A DNA stretch of 64,000 nucleotides, from positions 37,829,097-37,893,096 of the forward strand of contig NC_077242.1 of assembly GCF_947179165.1 (NCBI RefSeq), written 5' to 3'. The position numbers and the translations under genes are program-made. The DNA is from Solanum dulcamara (lineage: Eukaryota; Streptophyta; Magnoliopsida; Solanales; Solanaceae). Below are positions 50,383 through 61,368 of the stretch, in pieces. Every line of letters begins with the position of its first letter. Within the stretch, counting starts at the first letter, position 1. The notes beneath the pieces are model-generated. The model was not told where the DNA came from. It did no database searches and worked only from the letters and a program-made list of their open reading frames with translations.

Positions 50383-50767
50383 AGCCCAAAGAGCTTTAAG
50401 TTGGTCAAACCAACTTATAAGCCCCTTTTTAGCTTTTGAATGTGTTTGTCTAATGCTAACTTTAAGCCATAAAGTTTTTAAAGTCAGTCAAAAATGAAAA
50501 GTTAGGATTTCTAACTTTTTTTTTCTAAGTATTTAAAGCCATTTTGTTTGACCATGAAAATTACTTTTATATCCCTTATATTTTAACTAAATTCCCAAAC
50601 TACCATTTTTATTCTTTTAACCCTAAAATTCAAACACTTATTTTCAACATAAACACTTTTATCCAAACATTCAACTGTTTATTTATAAAAATAACTTTTA
50701 GCACTTCAAAATTCTAAAAACACTTCATACATAAAAATTACTTTTTTTAAGCTCATCCAAACGGTTC
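50383..50767 (-). mobile_element. MITE related to 29551-29941, just upstream of MSH7
   Basis: Reverse-complement match along almost the whole 391-bp MITE at 29551, including ttaagttggtcaaaccaact, aaaatgaaaagttaggat and taagctcatccaaacgg. One terminus (near 50383-50395) is decayed and the other (ATCCAAACGGTTCT) is intact except for its last bases. It ends about 140 bp before the MSH7 ATG, so it forms the distal promoter. Confidence 0.85.
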
Positions 50768-50781
50768 TTTAAGCTTTGGGA

Positions 50782-50858
50782 TTTTGGCGTTGACAGTTTG
50801 CAAAATTGTATTCCCCCTCTCAATTTTCCAAAAGCAAAAAAAGGCCATTTGGCGCCAA
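50782..50858 (+). promoter_or_regulatory. Two E2F-type sites in the MSH7 promoter
   Basis: TTTTGGCG at 50782-50789 and TTTGGCGC at 50848-50855 match the plant E2F consensus TTTSSCGC, the first with one mismatch. The second is inside the perfect palindrome TTGGCGCCAA (50849-50858). Both lie within 130 bp of the ATG. E2F control is expected for S-phase mismatch-repair genes; binding here is inference. Confidence 0.6.
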
Positions 50859-50908
50859 TTCTCCTTTGTCTCTTTCCCACCTCCTCCCTACATCGCCGAC
50901 GATTGAAA

Positions 50909-51183
50909 ATGCAGCGGCAGAAAACTTTACTTTCGTACCTCAAGAAACCTGCGCCGGAGGACCAAAGCTCCAGCGATAACACAATCAATGGCCGGAAATT
51001 TCAAAGTAAAACTGCAGTTCCGATTTTTTCCACCATAGACGTTAAGGAAGAAATATTGGGAACTGAAACTCCTCCTGAGAAGGGGCCGCTCCCGTTCAAC
51101 AATCGACATGATGAAAATAAGTCTTCTGTTTTCTCTTCTATTAAGCACAAGTTTATCAAGGTCCATAGCAGAGAAAAACCACG
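50909..51183 (+). CDS. MSH7: MSH7 exon 1
   Basis: Encodes [14 protein letters not shown], where QKTLLSYL is a PIP-box-like PCNA contact, then a hydrophilic linker with [12 protein letters not shown] and [17 protein letters not shown]. Donor CG|GTATCA at 51184; the split codon CG-G joins exon 2. An in-frame ATG 111 bp upstream (50798) would add 37 residues. Confidence 0.93.
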
Positions 51184-54100
51184 GTATCACTTTTGGGGTT
51201 TTCCTATTTTAAAAGCATTTGATTGCTTGTAATTTTGAACTTCCAGTCTCCGCTTTGTCACTGCTCTGCATGATCTTATTCATACTATACTTTGTAAATT
51301 CTTAATTATCCCGTCTCTCTGCTTTAACTGGAGCTACCGTGTGTTACAATTTTTGGCTTCCTTTCTAATTAATTAATATAAGCCTGGTCAAAATTATGTA
51401 AATTTGCCTGACTTACTGCTTTTTGTTATTCCTATTTGCTAATGTCTTCCTGCCTTATCCACTGAGAACAAGGGTTTACATTTCAGTCCTAAAGGTGGTG
51501 TCGTTATGCTTAGTTGTTAATATTTTTCAGTTGTTGCAATAACCATGTTCTTAGATTTTGGTTCTGTTTATTTTTTCTTGTGAGTGATGGAATGCACACT
51601 GCTTCCTAGCTATTTTGTTGGCTATTTATTATGTTACAGCTGAAAATGTTGTCCGTCATTTGATTTTATTGTATCTGCAAAATATTAATACTGTCTTGTG
51701 AGATGGTTTGTGACATTAACTACTTTTGATGTTGTGTACAGGGATCTAGCGAAAGATGATCCTTGTAAGATCTCCTCTGTTTGTACAAAAAATGAAGGAT
51801 CAGACAGATTGGGAAATGCTTCTGTTTCCTTACAATCAGGCACTAATAGAAGTTTTGTTAGTTCTAATGGAAACAGTAATCAAGAGGGTAAAGGATTAGT
51901 ATCTCTTATACCAAGTGATGATCATGGTTTTAGGCCAGAAACACCAAGTATGCAACCTTTTGTACCTGGATTAAAGCGAGTCCATGACAACATTTGTTCC
52001 TCAGGGGATAGGAGTGATTGCTTTTCATTGAATGCGAGCAAGAGAATTAAAAGTCTTGAGGGCTTGAATTTTGAAAGGAAGAACCTTGACGAGGAGTTTG
52101 AAATGACTAGCAAGTTTGAGTGGCTTCATCCATATCAAATCAAGGATGCGAATGGTAGAAGGCCAGGGGACCCACTCTATGATAAGCAAACACTGTATAT
52201 TCCTCCTGATGCGTGGAGAAAAATGTCCGCTTCTCAGAAGCAGTACTGGGATGTCAAATGTAAATACATTGACATTGTGCTTTTCTTTAAAGTGGTTAGT
52301 TCTGCTTTTCCCTCTTGTATATTCTCCCTTCAAGCTGCTGTCTGTCATCAACTTACTGGACAAAAGTGTCTTTCCCCCGTAATTGTATGCTTGTTCATTT
52401 CTTTTTCTTTCTAGTGCGACCAGTTTTTGTTTCATGGGGTTTTGCTTTTAGATAGTATTAGTGCTTATTTTACTTCATCATATTTAAGAAGTTGAGCTAT
52501 AGGACAACTGAAAATAGTAATGATTCAGATGGATAGGCTTGTGAATATTGAGTAACTAAATTACCTTAAGGCTTCTAAATGGAACTTGGAAAACAACCAT
52601 AATTATTATCTGAGATGTAGATTTTTCTATATCATTATGGTAGGACTTGGTCTGTGTACTCAGGGCAATGGCAATATGGTTACACTTGTTACATGCCCTG
52701 GAGTATACCCTTAGAAAAGAACTTTAAAGTTTTAAAGCCACTGGGAAAATTTTATCTCTTGTGCTTTTGATATTTTTGTCATATGAGTGGACCCTTATGC
52801 ACTGCACAGTGATACTTACTATAACAATTAAGATACAATTCAAGTTGTGCATTAGTTGTTTCAGATAATTTTTTGGTTAAGTTTCTTTATTACTATTTGC
52901 ATAAGTATTGTTTCATATATTTGGAAATGATAATAAATTATTACACATTGGTATTTTTCTCAAAACATCATCTTTGTATTTTCACAATTTTTTTCCTAGT
53001 TATTTTTATTTTTGTTGCCTTTATTAGTTGTTTTAGAGTAACTTCTTATTGTGTGGTGCCGATGGCAATAACTACCCAAAGTCCTTATCTATCATGGATT
53101 TGATTATGAACCACTTGATGATAATCTTATAAGTTTGTTCATGTAGAGTCCGTAGGGAGTGAACTTTTTTTAAACTATTAGGAACACATAAGACATGGCT
53201 TTGGCTTTTTAGTTTTGATCCAATCTCTAAATCTTTGACTAACTATATTCTTTGTAGAAGAGCCATCATTTTCTTTAAAAAAAATGATGGTATAGCTGGC
53301 TCGGACATTTTGAGGACATTTTTGACTCTTTTCCGTTGTTTCAATGCTTGAAACCCGAGAAAATGAACAAAAAGAAAAAATGAATGCATAGTTTTTTTTC
53401 AATAAACAAAATACTTTTCTACTTTTAAATGCTCAATATTCTTTAAAACAAATATTAACTGATAAATCTATTATTGGTAAACAATGAGCCTCATCTTCAA
53501 AAGTTTTGGGCTCGAGCTCCAGAATGGAAATTAATCTTTCTAGAAAGCGCTTCTCTCTTTAATGGTCGTTAAGTGTGGGAATCTGAATTAATCGGGGCCC
53601 ACAATACAAATATCAAACATTGTATGGAAAAATAAAAAAAATGGGGCCCCAAACATTTTGGGTCCTAAAGATTTTGCTTTAGTTGCTTCGCCCTCTGGTT
53701 TGCCCTGTGGACAATACCCTCTCAGTCAACTAAGTAGGGATCCCAAAACATATATTATATGGTTGGCACCTTTGGCCTGTTTGAAAAATCATAGCATTCG
53801 GCTCCTTGCCCATAAAGGTCTTTAGGTTTCAAATCATGTTGCATTTTTAGTGGAAAACTCATAAAATCATGTATGATCAATCAACGAATCAAATATCGTA
53901 GTTCCATAAATATGAAAACATCAGGAAGAACTCATAATATATTAACATTCCCTTCTCATTTCATGAACCTTTACTTTTAACATTTTGAAAGCCATAGAAT
54001 CTTATAAATTCATGTAAAAGCCTTTGCATAGTAAAAACTTCATTTGAAGCTGGAAACATGTACATTTTGATCATGCAAAGCATTACTTGTGGGTCTAAAA

Positions 54101-57100
54101 TATTTCACGGGGAAAACATAGAAAGCATGACTCGTGGGTCTAAATATTTATTAGATGTGAATTTTCCAACCAATTTTATGAGAGGATTTATTTGTGAAAA
54201 TCCTTTGGGAACATGTATTCATTCGTTGTTGATGGCTTAAGACATATTTGAATTGTTTAAGACATTTTGCAATTTATTTTTGGAGAAAAAACAGGGAACA
54301 CGTGTTTGGAATGTAATGTGGATCTACTCCTAATAGTTCAAGGGAAATATAGGTGAAGATACTTGCACCGTAAGTGCTTGGATAGATACCCTATATATGG
54401 TTAGACTTGAGAAGAAGAGAATATTTACCTTTAGTGAGTTAGTTCGTCTTTGTTTGATTTTTAATACTGCAATAAGTTTATCTGTTTATTTTCCTTCAAT
54501 TCGAAACAATTGTGCACAAGGCTCCTTATATGATTATAGCTTTCTCTAAAGTATTGATGCTTTAAAAGGGAAAATTTTATGAGTTGTATGAGCTAGATGC
54601 TGAAATTGGTCACAAGGAGCTTGATTGGAAAATGACACTAAGTGGTGTGGGAAAATGTCGACAGGTATGCTATACGTAGCTCACTTGGGATATCTGAAGA
54701 GAGAGTTTTGATCATTTTCAGGTTTAGTTTAGTCTTCTGAATCTGATTCATGTACTTATTTTCATGCTTTTCTTTCAGGTTGGTATATCTGAAAGTGGAA
54801 TTGATGAAGCTGTTCAGAAGCTCCTAGCGCGAGGGTAAGAGTTAGAAGTCTCATTTTCGAGAGCTGTATCTTTTTTCAGGGGAACAGGCTAACAGCTTTT
54901 GCTGCTACCGATCTCCAAGTTCCTGCTTACTAATGACTCTGCTAGTTTATCCGTAATTAGAATTGCTGATCTGTTTCTTCGTACTTGTCATTTTTTAACA
55001 AGTGATCACTCATGGTCATAACTATGTCACTTTTCAGCATGACTTATGACTTATTTTAGTAACAGTTTACAACTGACCACTACCACCACCACCACCACCA
55101 TGAACATGCCAGTGTAATCACTTGGGTCTAGGGAGGGTAGGATATACGTAGACCTTACTCTTACTCCTACCTTTTGGGTAGAGAGATTGTTTTCGATAAG
55201 CCTTCAGCTCAAAGGAAGTAATCAAAGCAGGATTAAAGGGAAATAACGACAACAAAATAGCAAGATAAACAAAGCAAATGAAACAATGGTAGTTGTAAAA
55301 TATGAGAAATAAGATACTACGGGAATACTAAATAATACTACAAAATAAGGAGAAGATGAGTAGAAGAGACTAGCCCTCTGCCTTTCCCACATAAAAGTAT
55401 GAGAACACTCGACACTTGCTACCCTTCTAAACTAATCCTCGACTTCCATACTTTCCTATTTAGGGTCATGTCTATGTCATGTCATGTTTAATCACCTTCC
55501 TCAGTTCTTTTCAGCATACCTCTACCTCATAAAACCTGTTATAGCCAACCTCTCATACCTGCTCACTGGTGCATCCACACACCTCCTCTTCACATTTCCA
55601 AACAATCTCAGCCTTGCTTCCCTCATCTTGTCTGCCACAGAGGCCATTCCACCTTGTTCATATAATTTCATTCCTAATCCTATCCCTCCTACTATGCCCA
55701 CTAATCCATTTGAGCATTACCTTCTCCTCCACGTTCATCTTCTAAATGTGTGCAGTCTTGACTGGCCAGACTCTATCCCATACAATAAAGTAGGTCGAAC
55801 CATCACTCCATAGAATTAACCTGTAAGCCTTGATGACATTTTTTTAATCACATAGTGCCCTAGACGCGAACCGTCATTTCATCTATCTACTCCAATAAGA
55901 TGTACGACATCATCATCTATCTCCTTGTTTCCTTGAATTACAAGCCTAAGATACCTGAAACTTCCCCTCTTGGGTATGACTTGTGTATCGATCTTCATCT
56001 CCACCTTCGCCTCCGCCTCATGCATAACATCATTAAACATGCACTCTTGGTACTCTCTTTAGTCTTGCTTAACCTAAAACCTTTAGATTCTAGAGTCTGT
56101 CTCCAAACTTCTAGCCTATGGTTAACTCCATCGTGCATCTCGTCGAACAATAGTATGGAAGTAAGCAGAGTGACAATAGAACACAAAATGATCAGCTTCA
56201 CTTCGCACCATGCCAAACTCCTGAAAACCATGCTAAACTTCCCAAACCATGCTTGAGGAGACTGCTTCAGGCCATAGAGTGCTTGTCGTATTCTGCAAAC
56301 CATGTTACTAGACTCCCTTTGAGCAATAAAATCAGGTGGTTGCTCCATTTATACCTCATCTTCGAGATCTCCATGAAGAAAGACATTTTTAATATCTAAC
56401 TGGTGAGAGGCCAATGACAAACCTCAACCATGGATAAAAAGAGACAAACTGAAAAGCAATCTTGCCACAACAGAGAAAGTATCTCCATAATCAAGATAAA
56501 AAATCTGTGTATAACCCTTGGCCACTAGTCGAGCTTTTAGGCGATCAATCTGTTCATCAGGACCAGCCTTCACTTTATATACCCAACGACAACCAAGTGT
56601 AGATTTATCTGGAGGTAGAGGAGCAAGCTCCCTAGTACCACTTGAGTGTAAGGCAGGCATCTCTTCAATTATAGCTTATTGCTAGCCTGGATGAGAAAGA
56701 GCTTCACCTGTAGTCTTAGGAATAGACACAAATGTTAATGATGATACAAAGGCAGAATGGGCCGATGACAAACAATGATAGGTCAAACAAGTATAGATAG
56801 GATGTAGGTTACGAGTAGAGCGATCACCTTTTTGAGTGGCAATGGAAGGACTCTGTGTAGACAAGACCTCAACAGGCAAGGATTCTGGTGGTGGGCGTGA
56901 ATCATCTGGACGCAGACGACGATGATAGGTTAATAGTGGTGGAGGTGAAGAGGATGAAGATAAAGTCATAGGAGATGCTGTGGAAGGATAGACTATGACA
57001 GGATTCCCAAAAGATGGAACTGGTAGAACCTTAGAAATGGCTAATTGTTCGGCAGAAGAGGATGTAAAGTAGGTCTGACCTTCAAAAAAAGTAACATCAG

Positions 57101-60100
57101 CGGACATAAGGTATCACTGGAGTTTAGGTGAGAAGCATCGATATCCCTTCTGTACCTTGAATAATCGAGAAAGACACATCTAAGAGCACGAGGAGCAAAT
57201 TTATCTTTTCCTGGAGTGAGTATATGGACAAAACATGTGCTCCCAAAGATGCGTGGTGGAAGAGATAATAAGGTTGACTGGGGAAACAAAACAAAATGTG
57301 GTACCTGATTTTGAATAGCAGAGGAAGGCATACAGTTAATCAGATAACAAGAGGTGAGCACTGCGTCCCCCTAAAAACGCGAAGGAACATTTGCTTGTAT
57401 GAGAAGAGTGTGTGCAGTCTCAACAATATGCCTATTTTTTCTCTCTGCAATCCTATTTTGTGTAAGGACAAGATGTCTGATGAAGAATTCCATGGGTAGA
57501 CAAATTGTTTAATTTGGGATGGTAAATATTCACGTGCATTATCACTACAAAAAGTGCGAATATAAACACCAAACTGATTTTTTATTTCAGCACAAAAGTT
57601 TGAAATATGGAAAATAATTCAGAACAATCTTTCATTACGAACATCCAAGTGCACCTTGAGTAATCATTAATGAAAGTAATAAAATACTTAAAACCCAATG
57701 TAGAACTGACTCTACTAGGACCCCAAATATCAGAATGAACTAAATGAAAAAGAGACTGCACGATTATGAGGACTGTGGAAAAGTAGCTTAGGTGTGCTTC
57801 CCCAATTGACATGACTCACAATTTAACTTAGACAATTTGGACAAGCTAGGTACCATTTTTTGAAGTTTGGATAAAGTAGGGTGTCCCAATCGTCTGTGGA
57901 TTAAATTTGGAGAGTTTGAGACTGAGCAAACTGTAGTGGATCTGTGAAAATTGAGATTCTGACTCATGCCCTTCGCCAATCATCCTCTCCCGTACTGAGG
58001 TCATGTATAACAAAGAAGTCACTAAAGCCTTAGTGGAACTACTTATTGACAAGAGGCTAAAGGGACAACCAGGGACAAAAAGAAACATTATTTAGAGTCA
58101 AGAAAGGTAAGGGATTGGCTTGACCGACTCCGACTGCCATGGGTTGAGAACCATCATTAGCTAATGTAAAAGTGGGAATGGATTGGGAGTAAGTAATATT
58201 TGACAATAAAGATTTGTTACCAGAAATGTGGTCAGAAGCGCTTGAGTCCATGACCCAAGGGCCAAGTGTGGTGGCCTGTGATACACAAGCAACAAGATTA
58301 CAGGATTACCAAACTTGGGCAACGGAGGCTATTGATGAAGATGTTTGCTTACTTGCTTGATATTGAAGAAAGTCATTATATTCCACCTCAGGCAAAGAGA
58401 ACAATTGATTGGTTGGATTACCAGCGGATTCAGTTTGAGCAACATGAGCAATTTTTGGTTTACCATGTGGAGAGTAGTAGCATACATCACGGGTATAACC
58501 CAATTTGTTACAATAGCCACATCTTGGTCGTTGTTTCCCATATCGGCCTCCATGTCGATTTCCAATCTGAAATGCAGTCTGAGATGCTAGAACAGAAGAA
58601 TCTGTAGGTGGTACCAGATGACTAGAAGACATAGGTGGTGCAGCTAGTCGTAACAATCGAGCGAACAAGTCATCCATAATCGAAAGAGTAGAGCTAGCCA
58701 AAATTTGATTTCGCACTGAGTCAAGATCAGATGGAAGTCCAGCAAGTGTAGCAACTAGATTCATCTTCTGACGCTGCTCCAATTGCTTTTCAGCACTTGG
58801 AGTGGCGGGCATTAACTCATTAAATTCTTCCATAATTGCTTGAACTTGTCCAAGATAAGTTGACATATTCGAGTCCTGCTTTTTAAGGTTAGTCAACCGA
58901 GAAATCACATTATAAAAGCGGGATATGTCGTTTGTGTATAGCCCACGAGCCTTTTCCCTAACTAAGAAGCAAGTTTGGAATGGCCAAAACAATGGCGTCA
59001 ACTTTGACTCAATAGATTTCCATAGCAGACTACACAATTGAGCATCAATCTTCTCCAATTCGCCCCTATATTTTTAAGTAATATCCTTAGCTGGTGTAAC
59101 CAAGTGATCCTGAACACCTTGTCCCTTGCACCATAACTGAACAGAGGAGAACCAAGATAAATAGTTTGTACTTACCTGTCCAAGGTTTTGTGGTGATACC
59201 AAGGTTTGGGCTGTTGCAACCCACATATTTAGTACTAAACATATTGGATCCGAGAGACATGAAAAAGCAGATTGATTGTGTCCAAAAATAAAGTAAATTT
59301 TGGGAAAAAACCTGAAGAACAGATCTGGAAAATCAGAAAACTGCTTGCAGTCTCGTCGAAAAAAGTTATCGGAAAAAATAATCTACCGGAAAAGTGGTTG
59401 AAAACACCGCGATGCGAGCAGTATTAGCAAAGGCGCGCTTAATCTCTAAAGTGAGGCTTAAAACATGTTGAGAGCTTTGCCTCACTTAATGTGTGCTTCA
59501 ATGCCATCATCAAGGTTCTAAGACATACTTTTCCTTGCCAATGAACCTCTTTTGAAGAGACAACACTGAACAATTGATATTTCACTTTATCGTAATTATT
59601 TTTCAATTTCTTTGTTCATCTATTTGTCATTCATGCTTATAAATTATTAGTCTTGGACTAAACATATATACATTTTGTACTTTTTCTCCCTTTGCACCTT
59701 TTTTCATTAAAGCCCATGCTTTATTTGCGCTTTGTGCTTAAAACCCAATGGACCTTAGAGCTTTTTTGCGCTTTTTGCTTTTGACAACACTGACCGCGAG
59801 GATTCCAATCGTAATGGTGGTACTGGTATATACACAATACCCTCGGAGAGTGTCAGAATCGCGGAACGGTGGAGGTTTTGCTGGAAAAAAAAGTTCTCAG
59901 TAATTTTGTCCTCGTATTACTCTCGTTTTCTCAATAAACAATGCTCTGATACCATGTGAGAAGACAAGAGTTTGAGAGAGAACTCAACTTGATTACCACA
60001 AGCTATTGGGGGTTAAATAGCTAAGTATATATGTCCTAAAAAGGAAAGGAAATCAATACCTAATCAATACAAATCAATACCTAATTAAAATAGGAGTAAA

Positions 60101-61368
60101 TTTCGGAGTAAATCAAGCTACCTACTATGTTTACACATATGCTATAGAATATTCCTCGGATTCTAACAGGAACTGACCACCATGTTGATAATTTCTTATT
60201 TAGCGTCTTATTCTCATCTTATGGTATCTTGTCATTTATGTTGAGTTTATTTAACAAATTTGAAGGTACAAAGTTGGACGGATGGAACAGTTGGAAACAT
60301 CTGAGCAAGCAAAATCTAGAGGCTCTACTTCTGTAAGTGCAGCATAAATTCTTTGAGTTTACGTAGTTCTTATAAACATTTGTGATGCTTGGGGCGGTGA
60401 GGTTAGTGATAGCCCTTTAACTTTTCTAAATGTGATAACAAAGCAACGGAAGATACATTGAAGCAATTAATGCATTGAAAATTTCTGAATTTTTTATTTT
60501 CTTATGTATCTTTTCGTTTAGAACTCATAATTTATTCTGTTTCTCAAATGAGCACTAAACTGCTCTTTGTTCATCATGGCATTGAGTGATTTGATAATAA
60601 GAAATATCGGTTTCAGGTTATTCGTAGAAAACTAGTTCATGTACTCACCCCTTCTACAGCAAGTGAGGGTAATATTGGGCCTGATGCAGTTCATCTTCTT
60701 GCTGTCAAGGAGGTCAGCATCTTTTTAAATAAATTTTGACATTGGCATGATAGAGTCTGTTAGTTCTACATGGCAGTAGAGTTACCTATTGTTTGTTCAG
60801 AGTAAAGCTTTATGCAATCTTATGTTGTTTTCTTTCTCTGGTAAAATGATCAAAAGAAAGCTTTAAAATCTTTTGATGTCCATATGGTTATCTTGTGTTA
60901 CAACGTGAGGCTTCAACTGAGGCAGATGATTTAATGTTCTTTCACTATGACATAGACTTGGAATGAGCTGGGGAATGGTTCAATCATTATTGGATTTGCT
61001 TTTGTCGACTGTGCTGCTCTGAAAGTTTGGGTTGGTTCCTTCGACGATGATGCATCTTGTGCAGGTTTGGGGGCTTTGCTGATGCAAGTACGACACTTTA
61101 AGATCTAATACCTTTCTTGAGTAACTTAATAGATGTGTGATTTGTTTGGTTGATTATTGTATGTTGCTCTCTGTTGCATGTGTAGGTGTCACCGAAGGAA
61201 GTTATATTCAATGCAAGGGGTACACATTTTTTTTAAATTAGACTTTGGGAGGATTATTTTGTTCTCTGGAAATAATTATGTTGAGCCTGACTTCCTTGTC
61301 TCGCGCCTCCATTTTAACAGGTTTGTCAAAGGATGCTCAGAAAGCACTGAAAAAATATTCATCAACAG
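50909..61368 (+). CDS. MSH7: DNA mismatch repair protein MSH7, exons 1-9 (5' part of gene)
   Basis: Plant-specific MutS homologue that pairs with MSH2 (MutS-gamma) in the nucleus to recognise certain mismatches. Exons: 50909-51183, 51742-52294, 54569-54664, 54779-54834, 60266-60332, 60617-60712, 60956-61087, 61186-61219, 61321-61368. All have GT donors and AG acceptors and the phases join without a stop, giving 452 codons plus one base. Order: PCNA-interaction motif (residues 4-11), disordered linker, MutS domain I with KFYELYE, then the connector domain ([23 protein letters not shown]). The family is about 1,100 residues, so levers, clamp and ATPase lie past 64000. MSH6 is the alternative; the long linker wording and short N-terminus favour MSH7. 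The start was chosen at 50909 because it gives the PIP motif at the N-terminus. Confidence 0.93.
51184..51741 (+). other. MSH7 intron 1
   Basis: 558 bp, T-rich, GT..AG (gtgtacag). No transposon recognised. Confidence 0.85.
51742..52294 (+). CDS. MSH7: MSH7 exon 2
   Basis: The linker contains a basic KRVHD...[11 protein letters not shown] stretch that could serve as a nuclear localisation signal. The conserved entry to MutS domain I follows: [40 protein letters not shown], then IVLFFKV. It ends at GTG before donor GTTAGT. The open frame runs on into the intron to 52414, but conservation stops at the donor. Confidence 0.93.
52295..54568 (+). other. MSH7 intron 2
   Basis: 2.27 kb, AT-rich, with no recognised mobile element. 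Short ORFs at 52873-53103, 53178-53402 and 54058-54240 are not supported. Acceptor tttaaaag|GG. Confidence 0.8.
54569..54834 (+). CDS. MSH7: MSH7 exons 3 and 4 (54569-54664, 54779-54834)
   Basis: Exon 3 encodes [18 protein letters not shown] then [17 protein letters not shown] is the mismatch-wedging F-x-E motif of MutS-type proteins. Exon 4 gives [19 protein letters not shown]. Exon 3 ends CAG|GTATGC; exon 4 ends in phase 2, CGAGG|GTAAGA. Confidence 0.93.
55081..56160 (-). pseudogene. RTE-type LINE, 3' part with TS-like tail
   Basis: On the minus strand [18 protein letters not shown] then [14 protein letters not shown] (56165-56060) is the region after the RT active site of plant RTE elements. 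Further frames give the typical [16 protein letters not shown] end near 55600-55545. The 3' tail (55081-55230) resembles the TS SINE 3' end: gggtctagggagggtag, acgtagaccttact and a gattgttttcgataagcc motif, then a CCA-triplet repeat. Truncated at the 5' side, where it joins copia RT; broken by stops. Confidence 0.8.
55995..56660 (-). pseudogene. Copia reverse transcriptase, N-terminal part
   Basis: A piece at 56660-56424 reads [20 protein letters not shown], then [12 protein letters not shown] piece starting at 56348 reads [13 protein letters not shown] then [18 protein letters not shown], the canonical copia RT stretch before the active site. From about 56160 leftward the frame is LINE sequence, so the 117-residue ORF 56348-55995 is a fusion frame and not a natural protein. 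The YVDD active site is missing. Confidence 0.85.
56682..58251 (-). pseudogene. Copia protease and integrase, broken
   Basis: Protease start at 58251-58057: [18 protein letters not shown], with DSS where copia enzymes have DSG. The integrase zinc region at 57979-57788 reads [15 protein letters not shown] then CESCQLGKH (HHCC). The core at 57812-57582 starts HSDIWGPSR and continues [12 protein letters not shown]. The C-terminal part at 57361-57041 reads [13 protein letters not shown] then [19 protein letters not shown]. Several frameshifts separate the pieces. Confidence 0.88.
58306..59058 (-). pseudogene. gag: Copia gag, 250-residue open piece
   Basis: UBN2/gag-type capsid: [20 protein letters not shown], then [19 protein letters not shown], then [16 protein letters not shown]. 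It ends in a zinc-knuckle-like [15 protein letters not shown] in which the His of CCHC is Tyr. A stop lies just upstream (about 59062) before the remaining N-terminal part, so the polyprotein is interrupted. Confidence 0.88.
59944..60168 (-). mobile_element. Copia 5' LTR (59955-60168) and primer-binding site
   Basis: On the minus strand the LTR runs TGTTAGAATCC ... CTTGTCTTCTCACA (214 bp) and is followed by TGGTATCAGAG (59954-59944), the initiator tRNA-Met binding site. The opposite LTR is missing. Confidence 0.88.
60266..61087 (+). CDS. MSH7: MSH7 exons 5, 6 and 7 (60266-60332, 60617-60712, 60956-61087)
   Basis: Exon 5: [19 protein letters not shown]. Exon 6: [19 protein letters not shown] then [13 protein letters not shown]. 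Exon 7: [20 protein letters not shown] then [20 protein letters not shown]. This is the end of the MutS mismatch-recognition domain and the start of the connector domain. All splice sites are canonical and phases agree. Confidence 0.93.
61186..61368 (+). CDS. MSH7: MSH7 exons 8 and 9 (61186-61219, 61321-61368)
   Basis: Exon 8 encodes [11 protein letters not shown] and ends in phase 1; exon 9 continues [17 protein letters not shown] and ends ACAG|GTGAGG. The next exon is not found before 64000, so intron 9 is at least 2.6 kb. Confidence 0.92.

Larger units (their letters stand above)
55071..60180 (-). mobile_element. Chimeric insert: RTE LINE 3' end joined to Ty1/copia 5' half
   Basis: AACTGACCAC occurs at 55071-55080 and 60171-60180. 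Between them, reading the minus strand, come a complete copia 5' LTR (60168-59955), primer-binding site, gag, protease, integrase and the first part of RT to about 56160. The sequence then switches directly to an RTE LINE reverse-transcriptase C-terminal part and 3' tail ending in (TGG)n at 55081. Both parts have the same sense. Copia RNase H and 3' LTR, and the LINE 5' part, are absent. Two bases (GG on plus) separate the LTR edge from the repeat. Confidence 0.75.
54835..60265 (+). other. MSH7 intron 4, 5.4 kb, enlarged by a LINE-copia unit
   Basis: Only about 230 bp on the left (54835-55070) and 95 bp on the right (60171-60265) look like original intron. Everything between is the minus-strand retroelement unit flanked by AACTGACCAC. 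Confidence 0.85.

Noticed and set aside
52295..52414. Continuation of the MSH7 exon 2 frame past the donor
   Set aside because: Similarity to the MutS family stops at FFKV, and exon 3 supplies the expected GKFYELYE with matching phase.
55995..56348. 117-residue minus-strand ORF with copia RT motifs
   Set aside because: It fuses copia RT to LINE sequence at about 56160; it is a by-product of the chimeric insertion and not a separate gene.
50909..61368. Alternative assignment as MSH6
   Set aside because: The N-terminus lacks room for the Tudor domain of plant MSH6, and the linker and connector wording fit MSH7 better; a full alignment would settle it.
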